Counted from the stretch's first letter, positions 36,300 to 46,164 are shown. The stretch: DNA of 64,000 bases from Thalassotalea euphylliae (GCF_003390395.1 NZ_QUOV01000001.1:992001-1056000), one strand, 5' to 3'. Program-made: numbers and translations. The notes: generated from the sequence alone by a model not told the origin.

Positions 36300-37217
36300 A
36301 TGAATTCTCAATTGCTTAATCGTCTAAAATTGATGGGTGTTTTTTGCCATGTGGTGGAAGCTGGCTCTATGCGTGAAGCAGCAGCTAAGTTGGGTATAAG
36401 CCCACCGGCGGTAAGCCAATTTATTAATCAGCTAGAAAGTGAGCTTGACGTAACTTTGCTGTATCGCTCTACTCGCCGTATCAATGTGTCAGAAGCCGGT
36501 GAAAAGTTTTACCTACAAAGCAAGAAAATGCTTGCCGCAGCTGAGCAAGCGGAAGAAGTGATTCACCAGAGCCGAAGCGCAATTAGTGGTGAGCTTCGCA
36601 TTGCCTTACCTGTAGGCTTGGCGGCCAAACCCGCAGCACGCGCACTCGCTCCCTTGTTTAAAGAGCACAAGGAGTTAAAGCTATCGCTGATTGCCAGCGA
36701 CGAAACGGTTGATCTGATTGATGAAGGTATTGATATTGTGATTGATTGCGGAGAGGCGAAAGACTCTAGCTATATTTATCACCAACTTGGTAAGGCGACT
36801 AAAGTTATCTGCGCTAGCCCCAAATATTTGCAGCAGTACGGTAACCCTGTCACGCCTCGAGAGTTGAGCGATCACACTTGGTTAGGACTAGGCGAAATTG
36901 AAGCGAAAGGGGTGTTGAATCAGGTAGTTTTACACCATGCTAAATCGGCTCCTGCTAGCTTTAAACCTGCCTTACGCTATGTGTTTAATGACCTTAATGC
37001 GTTAATCAGCCATGTACAGGAAGGGCTAGGTATTGCTCAGTTGCCTACTTTAGAAATTCAGCATTTGATTGATAACGGCGAGCTTGTGCCGTTACTACCT
37101 GATTGGCAGATCGAAAAACACAATGTTTACGCGCTTACTCGTGATAAAAAATATACCTATAAAGTACAAGCGGCATTGGCAGCATTAAAACACTATTTCG
37201 GCAATATTGAGAGCTAG
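36300..37217 (+). CDS. LysR-family regulator next to the iron operon
   Basis: 305 residues from the ATG at 36300; the longer frame from GTG 36249 adds a head absent from typical family members. The winged HTH reads MGVFCHVVEAGSMREAAAKL, then GISPPAVSQFINQLESELDV and STRRINVSEAG. The effector domain follows. It is divergent from the TonB receptor operon, so it may modulate siderophore uptake, but LysR genes are common here and the link is only positional. Confidence 0.88.
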   Translation: MNSQLLNRLKLMGVFCHVVEAGSMREAAAKLGISPPAVSQFINQLESELDVTLLYRSTRRINVSEAGEKFYLQSKKMLAAAEQAEEVIHQSRSAISGELRIALPVGLAAKPAARALAPLFKEHKELKLSLIASDETVDLIDEGIDIVIDCGEAKDSSYIYHQLGKATKVICASPKYLQQYGNPVTPRELSDHTWLGLGEIEAKGVLNQVVLHHAKSAPASFKPALRYVFNDLNALISHVQEGLGIAQLPTLEIQHLIDNGELVPLLPDWQIEKHNVYALTRDKKYTYKVQAALAALKHYFGNIES

Positions 37218-37311
37218 TGCTTTTCTTATTGCCGAAAAGTATTTTGAGAGGGGAGGCACGATGTTGTTAAAAGCACAGTCAGCCTCATGCAGCAAAGCTT
37301 ACAAATGGTGC

Positions 37312-38880
37312 TCATAATTGATATTCACAGTTAACCCCAGATTCTTTAGCAAAATCAAGGTCGTGGCTGATCAATATAAACCCGCCACGGTACTCGAATA
37401 AGGCTTTTGCTAGCAGTTGTTTTGATGCTAAATCGAGGTGGTTATCTGGCTCATCAAGCAGTAAAAAAGGTTGATAGACTTGATGGCTAATCACGAGCAC
37501 TGCAAGCTTCATTTTTTCACCGCCGCTAAGTTGCTTACCCAAGCGATAGACCGCATCACGACGAAAGCCAATGCCAGCAAGTAAGGTTCTCGCATCAGTT
37601 TCTATCATGCCTTCGCACAGCGTCATCATGTTCGCTAGCATAGATAGCTCCTCTCGGATAACGCCAAAGTGTTGGTCTAGGTAGCACAGAGGCGTATTTA
37701 CCATTAGCTCCCCTTGGCTTAACGCTATTTCTCCTAAAATAGCTTTGAATAGTGTCGACTTACCTGAGCCGTTATTGCCTTTGAGGTGAAGCTTTTTATT
37801 GGCAAAAACTTGTAAAGAAATAGGATGTATATTGCCGAAGGGCAATACGCCATCAATCACCGAAATGGCTTTTTTCGCATTACTTTGCTGACCTGCAATA
37901 TACAGTTTTTGTCGGCTGACTTGTTCGTGTTTTTCGGTTAACTCCTGTGTTTGCGATTGCAATTGCTGTTGACGAGCTTGCTGATTTTTATTGCGACTAG
38001 CGTTACTTGCACTTGCTTTACCTTTTTTGAAGTCGAGCAGCATTTTTGACTGGCTGCCACCTTTTCTCAGGCGGTTTCCTTGCGCTGCTCGCTGCTCTGC
38101 TTTTTCTTGGTTTAACTGCGCTTGTGTTACAAGCTTTTTCTGCGCCTTGTTTAACTGCGCTAATTGTCGCTCAATGGCTAGCTGTTCCGTTTGCTTTTGC
38201 TTTGCATAAAAATCATAGTTGCCGCCATAAACACTTAATCCAGTGCTTGAAAGCTCCCAGATTTCAGTCATTTCACGCAGCAGTGCACGATCGTGGCTGA
38301 TCAATAAAACGGTGCCCTCAAAGTGTTTAATCGCATTTATTAGCCATTGTTTGGCGCTTTCATCAAGGTGATTTGAAGGCTCATCAAGTATCAGCAATTG
38401 CACATCACTTTTAAATAACTGCCATAGCTGCAAAAGTGCTAGCTGACCGCCGCTAAGTTTTGCACACAGAAAATTAGGATCTTCTGGTAAGCCCAAAGTT
38501 GCAAGTTGTTCGTGGAGTAGGGCAGGTAAATGCCATTGCTCGCCAACTATTTCAAACCACTTATCATCACAATCGCCAGATTCAATGTTATTGAGCGCTG
38601 CGAGTATTTCGCTAACTCCCAAGTATTGGGCAATCGAGAGCTCACTGCCGAGTAATTCGCTCGCTTGTTGGCGATAAACCGCATATGAATTTGGTGGAGT
38701 AACTGTGCCTGTTGATGGCATTTGCTCACCGCTGATGATTGATGCGAATAGTGATTTGCCAACGCCATTTCTACCAACCAAACCAACTCGTCGCTGGGTT
38801 AACGAGCAAGATAAATTTTCAAAAAGAGTATCGCCTTTATCAAATTGATACGAGATATTGTAAGCCTGTAATGTGGGCAT
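37312..38880 (-). CDS. ABC-F family ATPase
   Basis: 522 residues with two ABC ATPase domains and no membrane helices. Domain 1: Walker A GRNGVGKS, signature LSGGQ, Walker B LLILDEPSNHLD. Domain 2: GNNGSGKST, LSGGEKMK, LLLDEPDNHLD. A charged helical linker joins them (about 215-310, rich in Gln/Lys). ABC-F proteins act on the ribosome in translation or antibiotic resistance; others have unclear roles. The linker is longer than in short resistance types. A Shine-Dalgarno (GGAGGCAGG) precedes the ATG. Confidence 0.88.
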   Translation of the reverse strand: MPTLQAYNISYQFDKGDTLFENLSCSLTQRRVGLVGRNGVGKSLFASIISGEQMPSTGTVTPPNSYAVYRQQASELLGSELSIAQYLGVSEILAALNNIESGDCDDKWFEIVGEQWHLPALLHEQLATLGLPEDPNFLCAKLSGGQLALLQLWQLFKSDVQLLILDEPSNHLDESAKQWLINAIKHFEGTVLLISHDRALLREMTEIWELSSTGLSVYGGNYDFYAKQKQTEQLAIERQLAQLNKAQKKLVTQAQLNQEKAEQRAAQGNRLRKGGSQSKMLLDFKKGKASASNASRNKNQQARQQQLQSQTQELTEKHEQVSRQKLYIAGQQSNAKKAISVIDGVLPFGNIHPISLQVFANKKLHLKGNNGSGKSTLFKAILGEIALSQGELMVNTPLCYLDQHFGVIREELSMLANMMTLCEGMIETDARTLLAGIGFRRDAVYRLGKQLSGGEKMKLAVLVISHQVYQPFLLLDEPDNHLDLASKQLLAKALFEYRGGFILISHDLDFAKESGVNCEYQL

Positions 38881-39413
38881 AACCTGCCTCCTAAATGATA
38901 TCAGTTGAAATCAAAAGGGCAGACGGCTTAGCGAACAGCTTTTATTGCATAGCGATTTATGAAAAAAACTTATGCAGATAGTCACAGCGGTAAATTACTT
39001 GAAAGCTAAACGTAAAATTAGGCGTAAAAACTTATTCCTAAAACTAAGCTCTGACTTTCGTATTAGTTTTGCTGATTTATGTATTTAGGCTGAGTGAGCC
39101 TAGAGGTAACGAGTGCCGCTAGAATTGGTAAGTAAGCTACGCCGACTAACCCTGTAAATCCAAAAATAAAATGAAATATGGATAACAGACTTAGTTGTTC
39201 ATGATGGCGTAAACTCCAAAAGGTAAGTTGGCGTTATGTTAACGTTTTGATTGTTTTTTAGTCAAGCACTGGTTGAGCCCGATGGTGGACTGTCAGGCGG
39301 TATTTGGGTGAGAAAGTTCACTATTAGTAACTAATCCCGAAGTTCGTATTGAATACTAACTCCCTATATCAATTCTATATGCCAATTTTATATTTCAAAA
39401 GCGAGCTGTCATG
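38881..39413. other. Intergenic stretch without a gene
   Basis: 533 bp between the minus-strand ABC-F gene's promoter and the end of the next minus-strand gene. No ORF, hairpin or repeat stands out. The sequence is AT-rich and looks like decayed or regulatory DNA. Confidence 0.5.
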
Positions 39414-40346
39414 CTAAGTAAACCTCTCTAAAGTTGAGTTGTTGGCAGTGTCTTTAAGAGCTTCTATCAACTTTTTAGTCGCGCTATTTTTATTAATATT
39501 CTTCGGCCATAAGGCATATAGAGGTAAAGGTTGAACTTGCCATTCGGGGAGTACGTTAATGAGTTTTCCGTTATTGATATCGCTTTCAACTTGTGACTTT
39601 GCCAATACCGCTAAGCCATTGCCATAGAGGCAAAACTGGTAGATAGCTTCAACACTGTTCAATGTGATTTGGCTAGTAAATACGACTTCTTCTCTGCTGT
39701 TTCCTTTTAAAAATAGACGCTTCTTTGGTAGTTGAGATAATTTTAGCCAAGCCCACGTATTTAAGTCATCTGGGTTTTGAGCGGGTATGTGCTGTCGATA
39801 AAACGTCGGGGCGCATACTAGTACTCGTTCCAAAGAGCCTAAACTCGTTGATTTAAAATCATTATCTGCAACCTTACCCACTCTAATGGTGAGATCGGTG
39901 CGCTCATCAATAATGTCGCTGTTTGTATCTGAATAATTTAGTTCAAGTGTCACTTTCGGGTATTTAAGGGCAAATTGAGCAATTGCTTCGCTAATTGGTG
40001 ATTTACTCAGAGCAGTTGGTAGCGACACTTTGACACTGCCCGATGGTTCTTTCTGTTTTTCCGACAATAAATCTATGCCTTTGTTTGCCGCTTCAAGCAT
40101 CTTTTGAACTTGTTGGTAGAAAGCTTCACCTTCATTACTCAAGGTAAGCTTTCTTGTTGACCGATAAAGCAAGGCGCTACCCGTTTTTTGTTCTAGTTGG
40201 GATATGTGATAGCTGACCACAGATGGCGATAACGACAGTTTTTTTGCAGCTTCTCTAAATGAGCCACATTTCACAACTTCTGCAAAAATTGCCATGGCCT
40301 TTAATTCATTAATCAAAGCAATTGCTCCAAATTTTAGAATTATCAA
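39414..40346 (-). CDS. LysR-family regulator, divergent from the LysE exporter
   Basis: 310 residues in the longest frame. The HTH reads MAIFAEVVKCGSFREAAKKL, then SLSPSVVSYHISQLEQKTGS and STRKLTLSNEG. The true start may be a TTG just upstream of INELKAM rather than the ATG at 40346, since no ribosome site is clear. It faces the LysE-type exporter gene across a 74-bp gap, the standard layout for LysR control of an amino-acid exporter (as ArgP/LysG with ArgO/LysE). Confidence 0.88.
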   Translation of the reverse strand: MIILKFGAIALINELKAMAIFAEVVKCGSFREAAKKLSLSPSVVSYHISQLEQKTGSALLYRSTRKLTLSNEGEAFYQQVQKMLEAANKGIDLLSEKQKEPSGSVKVSLPTALSKSPISEAIAQFALKYPKVTLELNYSDTNSDIIDERTDLTIRVGKVADNDFKSTSLGSLERVLVCAPTFYRQHIPAQNPDDLNTWAWLKLSQLPKKRLFLKGNSREEVVFTSQITLNSVEAIYQFCLYGNGLAVLAKSQVESDINNGKLINVLPEWQVQPLPLYALWPKNINKNSATKKLIEALKDTANNSTLERFT

Positions 40347-40420
40347 ATCAAATTAAAGCAACTAATAAAACTTTCGGCAATGAGCAAAAATAAAGAACTT
40401 ACAATATAAGGGGGGTTGTT

Positions 40421-41011
40421 ATGTCGATGCTAGTTTCTATGGCAGTATTTTCTTTATCAATGTCGATAAGTCCTGGGCCAGTAAACTTTGTTGCACTGGC
40501 AAGTGGGTTAAACTTTGGTTTTGTAAACTCATTAAAATTTGTTGTTGGGGCAACCGTTGGCTTTATTGCACTGCTGTTTTTGATCGGTATTGGCTTAGGG
40601 GCTGCAATTGAAGGCTTTCCACTGTTAATGGCGACTCTAAAGTATGTAGGGTGTGGTTACTTTATTTACATTGGGTACAGAGTATTCATCGATACAGGAA
40701 GTATCAGTGAAACAGACACTGGTTCTTCAATTCCTTCTTTTACTCAAGGCTGGTTGATGCAGTGGTTTAACCCCAAAGCATGGATGGCCTGTTTGGCGGG
40801 GTGCGCTGCTTTTGATGTTTACACTTCTGAGCTAAGGCTTTTTCAGTTTCTAATTATTTACTTTGTTATTTGTTTTATTGGCGTAGGGTGTTGGGCACTA
40901 ATGGGGAAAAAGATTAAGTCTTGGCTTGTATCCGTTAGCCATATGCAACTCTTTAATAGAGTAATGGGCGTTACACTTTGTATTCTAGGGGTAGGGCTGT
41001 TAGTCGATTGA
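40421..41011 (+). CDS. LysE/RhtB-family amino-acid exporter
   Basis: 196 residues, six membrane helices, the normal LysE size. The motif SISPGPVNFVALASGLNFG near the N-terminus and the later WFNPKAWMACLAG are typical of the family. These proteins export amino acids across the inner membrane. AAGGGGGG precedes the ATG. The island array begins immediately after its stop codon: the integrase remnant starts within ~10-30 bp. Confidence 0.88.
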   Translation: MSMLVSMAVFSLSMSISPGPVNFVALASGLNFGFVNSLKFVVGATVGFIALLFLIGIGLGAAIEGFPLLMATLKYVGCGYFIYIGYRVFIDTGSISETDTGSSIPSFTQGWLMQWFNPKAWMACLAGCAAFDVYTSELRLFQFLIIYFVICFIGVGCWALMGKKIKSWLVSVSHMQLFNRVMGVTLCILGVGLLVD

Positions 41012-41021
41012 TTGACTAAGT

Positions 41022-41372
41022 TTGATCAGCGATTGGGATATGTCAAATCGCGTGCATCATGTGTTAAAAAGAAGAAGTGAGCATAAGGTACATCAGAAAT
41101 GGATATTCACCGATAAATCAGGAAATAACCCGCGTAAGCATTCAACCATTGCTATTCGACGTGCGATTGAGAATGCTGGTATTGAAGATTTTCGTGTACA
41201 TGATTTTCGCCATACTTGTGCGAGTCGATTAGTGCAAAACGGTATGACGGTACAGGAAACTGCTCATATTTTAGGGCATACCAACATCGCAACAACAATG
41301 CGTTATGCACACCTTGAACAAAATAAAGTAGCAGAGAAAATGAAAGCGGTAATTGATCGCTTTAATGACTAA
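41022..41372 (+). pseudogene. 3' remnant of a tyrosine integrase
   Basis: The frame matches the last ~107 residues of the complete integrase at 56201-57265: NKSG-type FTDKSGNNPRKHSTIAIRRA, the HxxR block HDFRHTCASRLVQNG, LGHTNIATTMRYAHL with the catalytic Tyr, and the same final KMKAVIDRFND. The upstream ~245 residues, including the first catalytic Arg, are gone. The breakpoint lies next to the lysE-like stop. It is followed by cargo genes and an att region in the same order as in the intact element, so it is the remnant of an older, related island. Confidence 0.88.
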
Positions 41373-41415
41373 GTTACCTTGACCCAAGCGATAATTTATC
41401 AAAGTAGTGAAGAAA

Positions 41416-42171
41416 TTAATTCTTCACCACTTTTTTTATTAGGATTAAATGACGGTCTAAATGCTCTTCGATATTTCTATTTAATTTCAATATTTCTTTT
41501 TGAATATCTTGAGTAGAACAACGCTCTTTTGGGCATTGATCCTGTTGTTGCGTTGATAGCTCTATAATGATTCTATTTAAGTCTTTAGTTTCCTTTATAA
41601 GTGAAATTATATGTTTGTCGGTGTCATGGGGCTTGGGGCGATTATCACCTTGTTGTGATATTGGTTGGTCATTACCTGTAAAAAAAGCGAGCGATATAGC
41701 AATAACAATAAGCGCTATTGAGACACCATTGTAGAAGATCTTAGCCTTAGTAGTGCTTCTTAGTTCCTTCCACCACAAAAACTTAATTGAGCTTGATTCA
41801 CCTATCGCTTGAGTTAACCCTATTTCAGGAAGGTCTTTTTGAATTTCCTTTTCAATTGCTATTCCTTTTAGTACCGCTCCCTTAAGCAAAGGGTGGTACC
41901 AGTAAACGTCAACAAAAAATACCAAATTCCAAACAAAGAACGCTACAAAGGCGATTAGGCTGCCAACAGGAATGCTTGACTCAAGTAAAGTTACTTCATA
42001 GTTTGATTTTAAACTCACGCCTATAGCACTAATAAATGCTGAAATAATCAGTAAGCCAAAATTCCTTACTTTCATTTCTAGATCGTTAAAGTGTTTTTGC
42101 ACATCAACTGTCGTTTTCCACGCTTCAACGTTAAGTTTGAGCTTTTCTAATTCTATTTCTTTTTCGTTCAT
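41416..42171 (-). CDS. Three-helix membrane protein with C-terminal coiled coil
   Basis: 251 residues, not a recognised family. An N-terminal charged helix (EKEIELEKLKLNVEAWK) is followed by membrane helices at about 38-54, 68-88 and 149-167, then a polar tail of ~80 residues with heptad character (IQKEILKLNRNIEEHLDRHL) and two cysteines (QCPKERCS). It starts 12 bp after the stop of the HAD gene, so the two form one unit. Position beside an island integrase and att site, where defence cargo is common, makes it a candidate membrane effector; this is inference. Confidence 0.65.
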   Translation of the reverse strand: MNEKEIELEKLKLNVEAWKTTVDVQKHFNDLEMKVRNFGLLIISAFISAIGVSLKSNYEVTLLESSIPVGSLIAFVAFFVWNLVFFVDVYWYHPLLKGAVLKGIAIEKEIQKDLPEIGLTQAIGESSSIKFLWWKELRSTTKAKIFYNGVSIALIVIAISLAFFTGNDQPISQQGDNRPKPHDTDKHIISLIKETKDLNRIIIELSTQQQDQCPKERCSTQDIQKEILKLNRNIEEHLDRHLILIKKVVKN

Positions 42172-42183
42172 TGTTTGAAAATA

Positions 42184-43050
42184 TTAATTACGTTGAAAGT
42201 TTGTAAATGAAAATAATGAAAGCAACTCACTATATTGATTGATAGTGTAGCTAGGGGGAATATGATGGCTTTGTTCTTTAATTAGCTTTTCCCTTTTTAC
42301 ATCTTCATCAGTCCAATGTGTAACTGCTCTTAATAGGTTGTATTCTGTTGGGTTTTCGGAAAAATGAGCTGTGCCATACTTGGCAAATACATCGCTAACA
42401 TTGGCCTGTTGCGCCATTTCAATATCTTTCATTTCACTGTCGCCAACATATATACAGTCGCCAGGTGTTGCTCCGATGTCTTTAATGATATCTAGCAATA
42501 ATTTAGGGTTTGGCTTCAGCTCATCCTTAGGAGTAAATTTTTGCAGCATTTGATTAAATTCAAAATGTGTGTTCAATCCTTCTCCTTCTGGCAACTCGTG
42601 ATCTGGAGGTGAATACAACACATCAATGTAGTTATCCAACCCTAACTTTTTGATTCTATATGATGTGTAAAAAGACTTTGATTCAGTATAAGCGACGATA
42701 AACACACCCAATTCTTTTAATGTTTTTAGGGTACTTTCAACTGTATCGTATAGCTTCAGTTTATTTTTGCGAGCTTTTCTAAAAGCATGAATAGCATCAT
42801 TCATTTCTTCTTTTATTGTTTTTGAATCTCCATATAGAGCCTGAAGACAAGGGAGACTTTCTAATAAAAATGCATATTCAGCTGTACCGTGCAGCTGGTG
42901 AACAACTTTCATTTCTGATAAAAGTGTTGTTTCATCTACTCCTGATATTTTCTTTATTTGTTGAATCATCGCGGAGTTACTCGCATACCACACGCCAAAC
43001 CAATCAAATAATGTATTATCCAGATCAGTGATTAAGACTGTTTTTTCCAT
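42184..43050 (-). CDS. HAD-superfamily hydrolase in an island cassette
   Basis: 288 residues from the ATG at 43050; the frame is open to 43170 but adds a head before the conserved start. HAD motifs: I, DLDNT at residues 9-13; II, probably YTES; III, Lys in LKPNPK; IV, VGDSEMKDIEMA. It has a helical cap after motif I. The C-terminal ~60 residues extend past the core. HAD enzymes are phosphatases or nucleotidases; the substrate is unknown. It is the first gene of a two-gene unit with the membrane protein at 41416. It lies next to the att region of the island remnant. Confidence 0.8.
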   Translation of the reverse strand: MEKTVLITDLDNTLFDWFGVWYASNSAMIQQIKKISGVDETTLLSEMKVVHQLHGTAEYAFLLESLPCLQALYGDSKTIKEEMNDAIHAFRKARKNKLKLYDTVESTLKTLKELGVFIVAYTESKSFYTSYRIKKLGLDNYIDVLYSPPDHELPEGEGLNTHFEFNQMLQKFTPKDELKPNPKLLLDIIKDIGATPGDCIYVGDSEMKDIEMAQQANVSDVFAKYGTAHFSENPTEYNLLRAVTHWTDEDVKREKLIKEQSHHIPPSYTINQYSELLSLFSFTNFQRN

Positions 43051-43501
43051 AATAGTATTAAACTTTGGGAATTTATTTTTTGAGTTATTTGGCGTCATTC
43101 TACACGTTATATTGATTAAGTCGATTAAGGGATTTGAGTAAATTAGAGTCACTGATTTTACTAGTGCCAATACCCAGTTCGGAATTTTACACCAGCGGAT
43201 AACTTACCCTAATTATCATAACACCACTAAAACTGTGGGGTAGGTAATACCCAATTAATTCCAAGTAACGGATGTAATCCTTTTTGCCCCGTAAAAATTA
43301 CCTGAAATATAAGTTTATCTTGATGAATTTACCCTAATACCTAATTCGCCCTAATGGAGTTTATTCAAAATAGGTTGGATATTGCGCCTATCAGTAGCAC
43401 GAAACAAATAACAAGCTGACGTATACACCACGAATAGTGCAGGGTAGAGAAAATATTGGTGTAAGTAAAAATGGATTGAGAATTTAACCAATCGATAAAT
43501 A

Positions 43502-43528
43502 CAAAAAAGCCCAGCTAGTGCTGGGCTT
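43502..43528 (-). terminator. tRNA terminator copied in att region A
   Basis: 9-bp stem AAGCCCAGC / GCTGGGCTT, loop TAGT, with TTTTTTGT following on the minus strand. It sits 10 bp downstream of the tRNA-Thr 3' end, as a normal tRNA terminator would. Confidence 0.75.
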
Positions 43529-43538
43529 ATCTGATAAA

Positions 43539-43583
43539 TGGTGCCGACTGCCGGAGTCGAACTGGCGACCTACTGATTACAAG
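43539..43583 (-). repeat. tRNA-Thr(UGU) 3' half, att core A
   Basis: On the minus strand: CTTGTAATCAG, the T-arm GTTCGACTCC, and the acceptor end AGTCGGCACCA. It matches bacterial tRNA-Thr with anticodon UGU from the anticodon loop to CCA. The 5' half is missing: sequence beyond 43583 is unrelated. The identical 45 bp occur at 59646-59690. This is the crossover core left by tyrosine-integrase insertion into a tRNA gene. Confidence 0.92.
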
Positions 43584-43694
43584 TTACCTACTTGGTTAAC
43601 ATGAAACCACTAGTTATACGTTTTAACTGGCTAATTTATGTTTAGAAATACAAAATTAGCCCTAGCGATTTCCTAGTTGATTACTAAAAAGATC

Positions 43695-44807
43695 CTACGC
43701 AATTTCAAGCTTCAATTGCGACTCACAGTCTAGCTTTTGCTTTTTGGAATAGCTATCTAAGGTAATATTAACTTCATGAGCTATAGCTTCAGCTAAGAGA
43801 GGTGAAACAGCATTACCTATTTGTCTCCATTGATTCTCTGTTGAGCCAGACAGCTGGTAGTCATCAGGGAACGTTTGAAGCCTTTTAACTTCATCAATAG
43901 TTAAAATTCTATTTCTCCAGTGCAAGGGACCCATATTATTCGATCTTCGAGCTTGAATTGTCCATGAAGGTAAATCAGGAGAAAGCTTTAGTAGAAAAGA
44001 CCAGTATCTTGAACGCCATTTAAATTTAGGGTTCGGGTGGCCTCTTTTCTCTGTATAAAATAAATAGTTTTGTCCAGGCGGAATATCATAAAGTAAATCA
44101 TGGTCTTTACCACCTGCAAAATGCCCGGGTAACTTTGCATCATTTTCAGGGCTATCTAAATCAGAAATAGCTTCTCCAGCTGTTTTCCATATAGGTAAGT
44201 GTTGATTGTCTTTATCAAACTTATCTGGATTTCTATGAGTTGGGCTAGGAAAATTAAATTCCGAATCTCCTTTTGTACCTACAATGATTATCCTTTCGCG
44301 TTTTTGTGGTACACCATAATCAGCCGCATTCAAAATTTGATATTTTACTTTATAACCCAGTTTATTTCCTGTTTCTAGCACATACTCAAGAGCTCCTTTT
44401 TGCCTCTTTGCAGCAAATGTATGTACATTTTCAAAAACAAACATTTTTGGTTTAAAGCACTCTACTACCCTAAAGTATTCTTTAACTGTTTGAAATGATG
44501 GATCATCGGTGCCATGCGTCATCTCTTTTCTATAAAAGCGAGATTTTGAGAATGCAGGACATGGTGGACCACCAAGAACTATATCTGCTTCATGTTCTTT
44601 TAAGTTTGTTTTAGATAAAAGGACTTCGTTAGTGACATTTTGTATTTCATCACAAATTATATTGTCAGATAAGTTATTTAACTTAAGAGTCTCGCACATA
44701 ATAGGATTACTTTCGACACAAACCGCGTTATGAAAGCCTTTAGAGTGAAACCCTATATCTAATCCACCCCCGCCCGAAAATAGGCTAATAATAGTTCTTT
44801 TTTTCAT
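43695..44807 (-). CDS. DNA (cytosine-5) methyltransferase, second of the pair
   Basis: 370 residues. C5-methyltransferase motifs in order: I FSGGGGLDIGFHSKGF, IV GGPPCPAFSKSRF with the catalytic Cys, VI FENVHTF, VIII QKRERIIIVG, X GNAVSPLLAEAI. It modifies cytosine in the target of the restriction system and protects host DNA. Its start overlaps the stop of the other methyltransferase by 4 bp (ATGA), so translation is coupled. Similarity to its partner is clear but not close. It is at the left end of the element, 110 bp from the att core. Confidence 0.92.
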   Translation of the reverse strand: MKKRTIISLFSGGGGLDIGFHSKGFHNAVCVESNPIMCETLKLNNLSDNIICDEIQNVTNEVLLSKTNLKEHEADIVLGGPPCPAFSKSRFYRKEMTHGTDDPSFQTVKEYFRVVECFKPKMFVFENVHTFAAKRQKGALEYVLETGNKLGYKVKYQILNAADYGVPQKRERIIIVGTKGDSEFNFPSPTHRNPDKFDKDNQHLPIWKTAGEAISDLDSPENDAKLPGHFAGGKDHDLLYDIPPGQNYLFYTEKRGHPNPKFKWRSRYWSFLLKLSPDLPSWTIQARRSNNMGPLHWRNRILTIDEVKRLQTFPDDYQLSGSTENQWRQIGNAVSPLLAEAIAHEVNITLDSYSKKQKLDCESQLKLEIA

Positions 44808-45925
44808 GATTTTATCAAAACATCCATCACTGCTTTAGCCATTAAAGGTGGAACTGCATTACCAATTTGCCTCACTTTACTTCTTCTAGAGCCATAGAAT
44901 TCATAGCCGTGTGGAAATGTTTGTAGAGCTGCCATTTCTACCGTTCGAAGTCTTCGATTATCCCAATGTAAAGGGCCTATCCAAGGGCCCGGACTAGCTG
45001 GAATTGTCCACGAAATTTTATCAGGATGTAATTTTAGTAAAAAATTCCAAAACTTAGTTTCTGCTTCAAAAACAGGGTTTTCGTAACCAGCCCAACTAGT
45101 TAAAGCTTTGTAATTCATTCCCGGAGGAATGTCAGGTAAATATTGACTCCAACGGCCATCCATTACCTCGCCTTCTTCAAAATACTCCGAAGAATCATAT
45201 TGCCCAATAGCTTCTTTAGCTGTGGTTAGAGGTTTCAAATCTGATTCTTCGTCAGAAGAATGTGTAACTATCGGTTCCCCTAATTCCTTTGTTTTGTGAC
45301 CAACCACAAATACGCGTTTTCTTTTTTGGGGAACACCAAATAATTCGCTGCTCAACCTAAACTCTCTAACTTTGTAGCCGCATTCGCTCATAAAGCTAAT
45401 GAATTCATCTAGGTATTTCTTGTTTTTAGGGTGAGTAATACTTTGTACATTTTCAAACAAGAAACCTTTTGGAGAAATTTCATTGATTAATCGAGCATAT
45501 TCCATGACTAAGCTGGTGCGTTCGTCTTCATCTACGTCGATGTTTTTTGTAGCTTTTGATAGTTCAACTTTAGCTAAAAACTGTTCTCCATTCTTGTCAG
45601 CTTGCTCTTTTCTTTGCTTTCTTCTGCGAAGAGACTCTTCACCTGACTTTGTCCAATATCTGTTTTTTGAAAAAGATTGACAAGGTGGTCCACCTATAAC
45701 GAAGTCGACATCAAGTTGAGATATACCGCACTTTGAAAGAATATATTCACCTGTAAGTTCTGATACATCAGCCTTTAATATTGTAGCCTTTTGAGTAAAT
45801 TGGTTTAGTTTTAAAGTTTCAATTGAGTCTGCGTCTGTATCAACACAACATACTACTTCGGCACCAGCCATAGAAGCACCAATATCAAGGCCACCAGCCC
45901 CCGAAAATAAACTTATTGTTTTCAT
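44804..45925 (-). CDS. DNA (cytosine-5) methyltransferase, first of the pair
   Basis: 373 residues. Motifs: I FSGAGGLDIGASMAG, IV GGPPCQSFSKNRY with the catalytic Cys, VI FENVQSI, VIII PQKRKRVFVVG, X RQIGNAVPPLMAKAV. Between IV and VI there is a charged insert (RRRKQRKEQADKNGEQ). Two different C5 enzymes with one nuclease are typical where the recognition site is asymmetric and each strand needs its own enzyme. It lies 239 bp downstream of the nuclease gene, with room for its own promoter. Confidence 0.92.
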   Translation of the reverse strand: MKTISLFSGAGGLDIGASMAGAEVVCCVDTDADSIETLKLNQFTQKATILKADVSELTGEYILSKCGISQLDVDFVIGGPPCQSFSKNRYWTKSGEESLRRRKQRKEQADKNGEQFLAKVELSKATKNIDVDEDERTSLVMEYARLINEISPKGFLFENVQSITHPKNKKYLDEFISFMSECGYKVREFRLSSELFGVPQKRKRVFVVGHKTKELGEPIVTHSSDEESDLKPLTTAKEAIGQYDSSEYFEEGEVMDGRWSQYLPDIPPGMNYKALTSWAGYENPVFEAETKFWNFLLKLHPDKISWTIPASPGPWIGPLHWDNRRLRTVEMAALQTFPHGYEFYGSRRSKVRQIGNAVPPLMAKAVMDVLIKS

Positions 45926-46164
45926 TAAACCTCATGCATACATCACGTGTAGGTATCAAATACTGTTGATACTAGGGCGGCGATTTTAGCCGTCTATGAT
46001 TTATTACACAATCATAGGTTTATAAGCCGAACCTACAGCATTGATATTTCTTAATATATATTTTAACTGTATATGTATACATATGTTATAGCGCTCGCTT
46101 AATTTATTCAACAAACTAATCAAATTTAGGGAAGTTACTTAAAATAATTCTCTCAGGGAGTGTA

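Larger units (their letters stand above)
43169..43583. repeat. att-region direct repeat, copy A
   Basis: About 415 bp that aligns imperfectly with 59280-59690 in the same orientation. Conserved blocks: GTGCCAATACCCAGTTCGGA at the start, GGGGTAGGTAATACC, ATCCTTTTTGCC, AATTCGCCCTAAT, GGTTGGATATTG, then a terminator hairpin and the tRNA-Thr 3' end. CCCTAAT occurs three times, possibly integrase arm sites. It has no ORF. It marks the right end of the remnant island and the left boundary of the next element. Confidence 0.8.

Noticed and set aside
43539..43583. A complete tRNA-Thr gene
   Set aside because: Only the 3' half from the anticodon loop onward is present; sequence beyond it cannot form the D-arm or acceptor 5' strand. 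Same for 59646-59690.
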